A DNA stretch of 64,000 nucleotides from Candidatus Brevefilum sp. Its GTDB lineage: Bacteria > Chloroflexota > Anaerolineae > Anaerolineales > Anaerolineaceae. Shown one piece after another: positions 58,256 to 64,000 of this stretch. A program made the translations under genes and the position numbers. The stretch is taken from assembly GCA_029210815.1 (NCBI GenBank), contig JARGGB010000005.1:1-64000 (forward strand), given 5' to 3'. Below the pieces are notes generated by a model. The model made no database searches. It was given only the letters and a program-made list of their open reading frames with translations, and was not told the origin of the DNA. Numbering within the stretch: the stretch's first letter is position 1; each line of letters opens with the position of its first letter.

Positions 58256-60526
58256 TTAGTAGAACCCAAACTTTGTCAGGGCTTCTTCAACATAATCCCG
58301 CCATACCCCTGGATAATGCGTACCACCTAACTTGATCCTGTAGTAATAAGGTACGCCATCAGCATCGTATTTTTGCTTCACCTTGTCAGCACCTTCTTTA
58401 TAAGCAACTGGCCAAGTTAATAAATCGCCATTGGTCTTGTCAACCTGTGGGTAACCGCCAGCGCCGCTTTCATTTGTTCCAACGTACAGGTAGTGAAATA
58501 CGTTGGTCGGCGCTTGATAGGTGTTAAACCAGACTGAAAGTTGATTTGTTGTTAACCATTCCGGGTATCTTAATGGAAGGTTTGGCCCACCTTCAGCCAT
58601 CCAGACTGCCGGGGACATAGCCATTACTTTTGAAAAATTTCGGGATTCCCGCAACCCCGCATAAATTGAAAAAAGACCGCAGCGACTACCTCCGCCTATG
58701 GCTGTGTGATCCCTGTCGGGAAGCGTTCGGTAGCTTGAATCAACGATGTTTTTCAGTTCATAAACGATGAAGTGTAAAAAATTATCACCCTCTCCTTGAA
58801 GCGTTGTGGGAGAGCTCATCCAATTGTCCATGTTATTGTTATCCCAGGGCGTGTATTCATCCCAGGGATAATCCGCATCGAGTTCAACACCAATCGCAAT
58901 TGTTCCTTTACCGCTTCTAAGGAAAAGGTCATCTAAAGTTTCATCGAATTCCCAGTCCCAGGGATAATCAAGCGGCACATCCGCCTGTTCTCCAAAGATA
59001 TGCTGCGCATCAAGAAGGTAAATCACCTGGTAATCAAGCCCACTGGTGTTGTAATTAGGGGGCAGATAAACCCAAATTCTTCTTGTACGCTCTAAAAATG
59101 GCGTCATGGACATGTCAAAGTTCAAGATACAGCTGTCACTTGTCGGGCAGGCTAAACCATCTGGTCTGGCAATCCTGAGCTCAAAATATTGGACGTCTGG
59201 CGGATCGATACCATTATCTGCAGTAATCGTGATTGGATAAACGCCCACCGTGTCAATGGGAGGATTATTAAACTCCAGTGTCGCAGTGCCGTTGCCGTAA
59301 TCAAAAAAATTTAGTTGACCATCGATGGGCGTGGCTGATTTGGTGATCTTTGGCGCTGGAAAACCCGTTGCAGTGATTGTGAATTCATTATTATGACCGG
59401 TGACGAAAGTCGTTGCTGGAACGCTGGTGATTTGCGGCGGTTTTGGTGGGGGCGTCATAATCAGTGGGAAATACATCTTAAAATTCGCTCGAGTCTCCCT
59501 GTCTGTTGACCCAGTCAGCCAATCCATCCACTCGTTGGGATAAGAAAGTCCGCCAGAGATGTTTGCTGCTGGAAGTCCACGAGCCACAAGTGATTTTACA
59601 AAACTTTGAGTACCTTCCAGGTAGGCTTGCGGATAAGAAATTTTGCTGCCGTAAGAATCGTTGATCACAGGGTAGAAATTTTGACTTGCAGTTCTATCCT
59701 CAGCAGGGATCTCAATGGAAAATCTCACATTTTCAGGGGTACCTGAGGTTTCAATGAGCGACAGCAGCCGGTTGTTTGACAGCCACGGTTCGCCATTTTC
59801 TGCGAACCAGATTGCCGGGGATGAAGATGTGACCCGAGAGAAGGTTGCGGGCTGGGTCAGACCGGCGTATAGAGAAATCAGGCCGCCCATCCCGGCACCG
59901 GCGATCCCGGTATTTGCCTGATCTGGCAGGGTGCGATACCGGCTGTCAATAATCGGTTTCATGGTGTGGACAACAAAATCCAGGTAGGCATCACCTTCGC
60001 CGCCTTCAACCCGGTTGCCTTCATAGGGATCGACCCAGTAATACATGTCCTCTTTGACCCAGGGCGAATATTCATCCCAGAATTTATTTGTTTTGTTTTG
60101 CAGGGCAACAATGATTACTTCAGAGGAAAAGTCTTTCGTATAGAAATCAAATAAGGGCTGATTGAGGTTCCAATTTTCCTGCAATGGATCATATACAATC
60201 AGCGACTCTTTTGTTTCGTTGACATAGATTACAGGGTATGAGGAAGTACCAGTGCTGTATTCGAAAGGCAGGTAAACGACAACATCCTTTTCTCTGCCAT
60301 CAAGCTGCGGCATATTGAAAGAAAAGATCTCCAATTGATGGTGTGGGATGGGTTCAAGCCCCTGTGAAAGACCAATTTCGCGATCAGCATAGAGTACATT
60401 GTAATCTTGGGTGAAATCTGTTTGCGCCGCAACTGAAACTGATGCTCCGAATATTAGCTGTGAAATAACAAGGAGAAGGATAATGTTTTTGGTTCGAATG
60501 TGTGATGCGGAGTGGAAAAGCTTCAT
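58256..60526 (-). CDS. Secreted tandem esterase-fold protein with one inactive and one active-looking domain
   Basis: This 756-residue protein has a signal peptide (~1-35), an esterase D/Fes-like alpha/beta-hydrolase domain (~60-345), a junction with YFPLIMTPPPKPP (352-363), an Ig-like domain (~365-455) and a second esterase-like domain (~465-756). The nucleophile elbow of domain 1 reads GAGMGG, with G212 where serine is expected, and S328 where the catalytic histidine should be, so it looks inactive. Domain 2 keeps S614 (GGGSRCG) and H737 (GGTHYPG). It lies 100 bases downstream of the flanking operon and could remove or read the acyl groups on the polymer; that is inference. Confidence 0.82.
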   Translation of the reverse strand: MKLFHSASHIRTKNIILLLVISQLIFGASVSVAAQTDFTQDYNVLYADREIGLSQGLEPIPHHQLEIFSFNMPQLDGREKDVVVYLPFEYSTGTSSYPVIYVNETKESLIVYDPLQENWNLNQPLFDFYTKDFSSEVIIVALQNKTNKFWDEYSPWVKEDMYYWVDPYEGNRVEGGEGDAYLDFVVHTMKPIIDSRYRTLPDQANTGIAGAGMGGLISLYAGLTQPATFSRVTSSSPAIWFAENGEPWLSNNRLLSLIETSGTPENVRFSIEIPAEDRTASQNFYPVINDSYGSKISYPQAYLEGTQSFVKSLVARGLPAANISGGLSYPNEWMDWLTGSTDRETRANFKMYFPLIMTPPPKPPQITSVPATTFVTGHNNEFTITATGFPAPKITKSATPIDGQLNFFDYGNGTATLEFNNPPIDTVGVYPITITADNGIDPPDVQYFELRIARPDGLACPTSDSCILNFDMSMTPFLERTRRIWVYLPPNYNTSGLDYQVIYLLDAQHIFGEQADVPLDYPWDWEFDETLDDLFLRSGKGTIAIGVELDADYPWDEYTPWDNNNMDNWMSSPTTLQGEGDNFLHFIVYELKNIVDSSYRTLPDRDHTAIGGGSRCGLFSIYAGLRESRNFSKVMAMSPAVWMAEGGPNLPLRYPEWLTTNQLSVWFNTYQAPTNVFHYLYVGTNESGAGGYPQVDKTNGDLLTWPVAYKEGADKVKQKYDADGVPYYYRIKLGGTHYPGVWRDYVEEALTKFGFY

Positions 60527-60650
60527 GGTTTTTTGCCTGATACTTATAATTACTATTAATTCCCAAAATCCATTATATCATCAGGCAGTTTAGCGTGACA
60601 ACAATTTGTTTACTCAGACAGGTTCAATAGATAATCTTGTTGGCTTTCAA

Positions 60651-62003
60651 TCACTGGTAAAAACGCCAGTGAACAAACCGCTCAGCATAGCGTGAAACAT
60701 ACATCCATAAGCCGCCGCTGAAATAAAGCATGATCGATAAAGTCAGTGTCATCCTTTTGAGGAAGGTTGACCGAATTTTCAAGAAGTAGTGAATCGTCAG
60801 CGTGAATAAAACGCCGTAAACAGGAGAAAGATATCTTCCAGAGATCCCAAAATGTTGAAAACTGAAGTTGACTTCATTCCTGAAATTCATTCGGAAAATA
60901 TAAGCACTGTAGGCTAAAAGGATAAAGATTAACAGGTTTGCAATTTTGTCCTGAGGTTTCCAATAGCGAACCAGGTTGATAAATCCCCAAAAGGTCAGCA
61001 AGGTGTGAAGCGCAACAGAGAGCAGCGGAACAAAGGTATTGTGTGAGATAATACCCCAGATTGATTCAGCCATTTTGAAGAACCAGAATTGTTGTGCATA
61101 CTGAATAAAATTCGTGGTGTTATCCCTTTGAAACCAGAATACCCTGAGGCTGAATGGCGAATAATATTCCCTCCTGTTAACAAACCCGCCGCAGTTTTCA
61201 GGATCTTTAATTTGCAGGCAGATAGGTGTTGTCCTTGCGTAGCGGATCAGGTTCACGCCATATAAACCAATGAAAAGGGCTAAGAAGATGACGAAAATTG
61301 AAACGACGAGAATATTTGTTTTTGTGAAGGAGAGTCTAAGACTTTTAAAGTTTCGGATCACATAATAAACCCAGGCAATAAAAATGATCAATGTTAAGAG
61401 CAGGAACTGCTCTTTGGTAAGCGACCCAATGATCACCCAGGTGCCGGTAAGGGCTGTTTGTTTGACGAAGTTTTCGCCTTTGTAAACATTCACCAGATGA
61501 TAAATTGCCGCCATGGCAGCCAAATTCATGAGATTGTCGTAATTAACCGCGCCGCTGACAAATACAAACATCAATGTGTTTGAAAGGAAAAAGGCAGCCA
61601 AAACACCAGCATAAGGATTTCCAGTAACCTTTTTCGCTAATTTATAGCTGTAAAAGACCGTAAAGGTCGACAGTAGCACGGAAAACAAACGCCATACTAT
61701 TACGGTCCTTATTGGCGGCGTATTTGGATAAATGAACTCGTATATTTTTGTTATTGCACCGTTTAGCCAGTAGTAAAGGTAGGGCTGCCCGGTAACGATG
61801 TAATAACCTACTTCCATGTCTTCTTCAGGGAATCCCCACGTTTCCGAAAAGCGTTTAGAGAAATATTGGTGCGGTCCCTGGTCAGGCTGCCCTGCAGTAT
61901 ATGCCATGAATACACCAAAAACAAAAAAATAAACCAGGACAAGAATCAGTAAGATTCTATGCGTTGGAATGGATTTGAGATTCAACTTTTTAATCAATGA
62001 CAT
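60651..62003 (-). CDS. Polytopic GT-C-like membrane glycosyltransferase (GT39/DUF2142-like)
   Basis: From ATG 62003 (MSLIKKL) the protein has 450 residues and about ten transmembrane helices. The N-terminal external loop has QGPHQYFSKRFSETWGFPEEDMEVGYYIVTGQP, whose conserved acidic and aromatic residues resemble GT-C enzymes of the PMT/ArnT/DUF2142 group that use polyprenyl-phosphate sugars. An earlier in-frame ATG at 62060 would overlap the upstream gene by 71 bases, whereas 62003 overlaps by 14. Substrate is unknown. Confidence 0.68.
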   Translation of the reverse strand: MSLIKKLNLKSIPTHRILLILVLVYFFVFGVFMAYTAGQPDQGPHQYFSKRFSETWGFPEEDMEVGYYIVTGQPYLYYWLNGAITKIYEFIYPNTPPIRTVIVWRLFSVLLSTFTVFYSYKLAKKVTGNPYAGVLAAFFLSNTLMFVFVSGAVNYDNLMNLAAMAAIYHLVNVYKGENFVKQTALTGTWVIIGSLTKEQFLLLTLIIFIAWVYYVIRNFKSLRLSFTKTNILVVSIFVIFLALFIGLYGVNLIRYARTTPICLQIKDPENCGGFVNRREYYSPFSLRVFWFQRDNTTNFIQYAQQFWFFKMAESIWGIISHNTFVPLLSVALHTLLTFWGFINLVRYWKPQDKIANLLIFILLAYSAYIFRMNFRNEVNFSFQHFGISGRYLSPVYGVLFTLTIHYFLKIRSTFLKRMTLTLSIMLYFSGGLWMYVSRYAERFVHWRFYQ

Positions 62004-62838
62004 CTGATTTTCCAGTTTCAGGATCGGATTTTTCATCAGAAAAGGTGATAATTTGTTCATTTAAGCCAAAGAAGAGGAAAGATAAGAAAATTGCGCATAG
62101 AAAAAGCATGCCAGCTTTCAGAGCTAAAAACCAGGCTTTATGCCAGGGGATTGTTATTTTAGAGCCTTGATCGAAACCTTCATCGATGATGACTTCTCCA
62201 GGGAAGGGTTCTTCAGCATCTATATCGAAGTAAACGACCGAGGGTACGTCGTTGATGGCAGTGTAAAACCGACCGTCAGGCGGCGTTGTTTTGATTAAGA
62301 ACCGAACCCTGGGAACAATCCACCATTGATTTGATCGGGAAATCATATTCACCAGGCTGCCGTTGATGCAATTCCCGGATTCCAGGTTCAGGGGGTATCT
62401 TGAATCGCCAAAAGCGAAGGGCGAGTATTGCCGATTTGTGTTGGGATCGATGATTTCATCAATGGTCACACTGCCAGCCCCGTCTTCAGCATCAAAACAA
62501 ACCTGAATTTTGTGCATCACCGGCATATCCCAGTAGTGTTTTGCACCTAAAGACAGCGCAAGGATCAAAATAATAGTGACCGAAGCGATAAAAATTAAAT
62601 TTTTCCACGCATTGAATTTATCAATATTCGGCAGAATAAAAACTCTCATTGAAAATAGGACAAGTATGGCAACAACAAGGGACGCAATCAGGAAAATTGT
62701 GACCTGGCGACCAGGATTTTGTTCATAAAATCCAATCAGGTTAAATAGAATTAATGCAGACAGGCAAATTCCGATTGCCAGGGAAAAAAGAATAATAATG
62801 ATATTGAGAGTTCGCTTTGAAAGTTGATTGAGCATCAA
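61990..62838 (-). CDS. Membrane protein of unknown function with external beta domain
   Basis: This 282-residue protein has three N-terminal transmembrane helices (~14-36, ~46-66, ~80-100), an extracytoplasmic domain (~110-235) rich in beta-type residues with two cysteines (CFDAEDGAG and GNCINGS) that could form a disulfide, and one C-terminal helix (~240-262). I recognise no family. It overlaps the GT-C-like gene by 14 bases and follows the GT2 gene after two bases, so it may be a partner subunit of the membrane glycosyltransferase. Confidence 0.6.
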   Translation of the reverse strand: MMLNQLSKRTLNIIIILFSLAIGICLSALILFNLIGFYEQNPGRQVTIFLIASLVVAILVLFSMRVFILPNIDKFNAWKNLIFIASVTIILILALSLGAKHYWDMPVMHKIQVCFDAEDGAGSVTIDEIIDPNTNRQYSPFAFGDSRYPLNLESGNCINGSLVNMISRSNQWWIVPRVRFLIKTTPPDGRFYTAINDVPSVVYFDIDAEEPFPGEVIIDEGFDQGSKITIPWHKAWFLALKAGMLFLCAIFLSFLFFGLNEQIITFSDEKSDPETGKSDVID

Positions 62839-62840
62839 AA

Positions 62841-64000
62841 TCAGGTTCCGGTTTTATTCGTTACTGGGGAAAGGTTGACCAGGATCTCTCCATCATCTGC
62901 AATGGTTAAATTTGGATTGAATCCAGGGTCGCGTTTAAAATACTTTTCCCATCTGCTTGTCAATAAATTTTTGTCGATCAGGTAATTGCCATTGCCAGTT
63001 TTATCGTGTTCGCTATTGTAATCGCTATTACCCTGAATGTAAAGTTTTACAGAAGGGCAAAGAACGTTTCTCAGCCCTGCTTCTTTGAACTTCAGACAGA
63101 TATCAATTGTCCAGGCGCTTGGGAGTGTATAATCCTGGTCGAAGCCTTCAACCGACAGGAAATGTGACCTTTTGACTAAAATGCATTTTTCTGAGAAAGC
63201 AGAATAGCCCTTTCGCAGTTTTCCCCAGCCAAAGTAGCCGATAAATTCTTCAGGTTTTCCTTGAAATAAATGGTTGATTTTATTGTCAGGTGTCAGGATG
63301 AGCCCGTTGGAAAACACCTCTCTTTTGCGATTTAAAAGTTTTGGCGCAACAGCGCCTACTTCTTTTTGCATTGCCTGGCTGATTAAGGTGGTCAGCCAGC
63401 CTGGCGAATAACCGGAGAGGTCCGGGCTCAAGATGGCAACAAAATCCACAGGCGTTTCATGGATGATTTTATTGATCGTTTGGGCGGTGGATTTGCCCTC
63501 AGGGATTTGATAACTTGAAAGACGATCATCAAATTCCATCAAATTGAAACTTGAATTTTCCAGGTTGTCAGATTGGTCAATGATGATAATCTGGTAATTT
63601 TGATAGGATGTGTTTTCAAAAATCTCTTTTGTGCAGTTTTTATGCAAACCGTGTCCATAGTTGGCCGGTAGGATGAGCGCAATATTTGGTCCAGGCTTTG
63701 GAAACGCATAATTAATCCTGTAGCCAGCAGATTTTTCGAGGAATTCAGCCTTCCCATCGACAGCTTGTCTCTCCAGGTGTTCATTGATTGCACGTTCACC
63801 TGCCTGGACGGCATAGGGTTTAATATTTAGACTTTCAGCCACACTGTGTTTTGAGATTCGCCAGTGGTATAAGATCTTTGGGATGTGGTGGATTTGCCCA
63901 GGTTCGATTTGTTCGAGTGCTCTCAAGAGCAGGTCATAATCTTGTGAGCCCTCTAAACCCAACCTGAATCCGCCAATTTTGCGAAGGACATCTGCTCTAT
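62841..64000 (-). CDS. Large GT2-family glycosyltransferase, partial (5' end outside window)
   Basis: The minus-strand frame is open through the right edge. The visible ~385 residues begin with RADVLRKIGGFRLGLEGSQDYDLLLRAL, the acceptor-side end of a first GT2 domain, and continue into a second GT2-like domain (IALILPANYG, IIIDQSDN, DFVAILSPD, FDQDYTLPSAWTIDICL). This two-domain architecture is the same as in the gene at 32679-34457. The product is a polysaccharide glycosyltransferase, and its start lies outside the window. Confidence 0.8.
   Translation of the reverse strand, partial: RADVLRKIGGFRLGLEGSQDYDLLLRALEQIEPGQIHHIPKILYHWRISKHSVAESLNIKPYAVQAGERAINEHLERQAVDGKAEFLEKSAGYRINYAFPKPGPNIALILPANYGHGLHKNCTKEIFENTSYQNYQIIIIDQSDNLENSSFNLMEFDDRLSSYQIPEGKSTAQTINKIIHETPVDFVAILSPDLSGYSPGWLTTLISQAMQKEVGAVAPKLLNRKREVFSNGLILTPDNKINHLFQGKPEEFIGYFGWGKLRKGYSAFSEKCILVKRSHFLSVEGFDQDYTLPSAWTIDICLKFKEAGLRNVLCPSVKLYIQGNSDYNSEHDKTGNGNYLIDKNLLTSRWEKYFKRDPGFNPNLTIADDGEILVNLSPVTNKTGT

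Overview
The window looks like a chromosomal segment from a Chloroflexota bacterium, probably of the Anaerolineae class. This is an inference from gene content, not from a marker gene. The clues are very large secreted proteins built from DUF11 and SdrD_B-like modules, secreted proteins ending in short aromatic-[LV]P-[LI]-I tails, membrane LysM proteins with an N-terminal four-cysteine motif, and a cell-surface polysaccharide locus without teichoic-acid genes. Base composition is moderate and coding density is high.

Layout. 1-840: remnants of ISL3- and ISLre2-type transposases. 1090-16739: a surface/secretion block with a 3070-residue modular surface protein, a compact RiPP-type peptide locus (PqqD-like RRE protein, radical SAM/SPASM enzyme, 66-residue precursor, HPr-kinase-like protein) and a secreted C25 (gingipain-family) protease with three FN3 domains. 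17304-23665: a polysaccharide-export control cassette with an intact Wzz/BY-kinase, a decayed second copy, a decayed and an intact LysM membrane protein, and a low-molecular-weight tyrosine phosphatase. 23683-26356: an IS30 remnant, an IS256-family element, a tyrosine recombinase and a tRNA-Gly(CCC). 26471-28174: an OsmC-like protein behind a CRP/FNR-type palindrome and a beta-hydroxyacid dehydrogenase. 28171-32438 (minus): a CotH/LRR protein, a VTC-domain protein and a DUF4956 membrane protein.

32679-64000 is one long polysaccharide region. 34687-40869 encodes every step from UDP-GlcNAc to UDP-ManNAc(3NAc)A (WbpD, E, B, A and I homologues). It is followed by a DUF354 protein, glycosyltransferases, a hexapeptide acyltransferase, a flippase and two methyltransferases. 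49749-52171 carries a WbpG-like PP-loop sugar amidotransferase and an NAD-binding/SAF-domain protein. On the minus strand, 52246-58155 holds a five-gene set (MBOAT, DHHW, DHHW, acetyl-CoA-synthetase-like ligase, acyl carrier protein) whose logic matches the dlt system: activate a small acid, load it on a carrier, pass it across the membrane with an MBOAT, and attach it outside with SGNH/DHHW proteins. A secreted tandem esterase-fold protein, a GT39-like membrane enzyme, an unknown membrane protein and a partial GT2 follow.

The two most promising candidates for an undescribed system are the RiPP locus at 10377-12914 and the Dlt-like acylation operon at 52246-58155.
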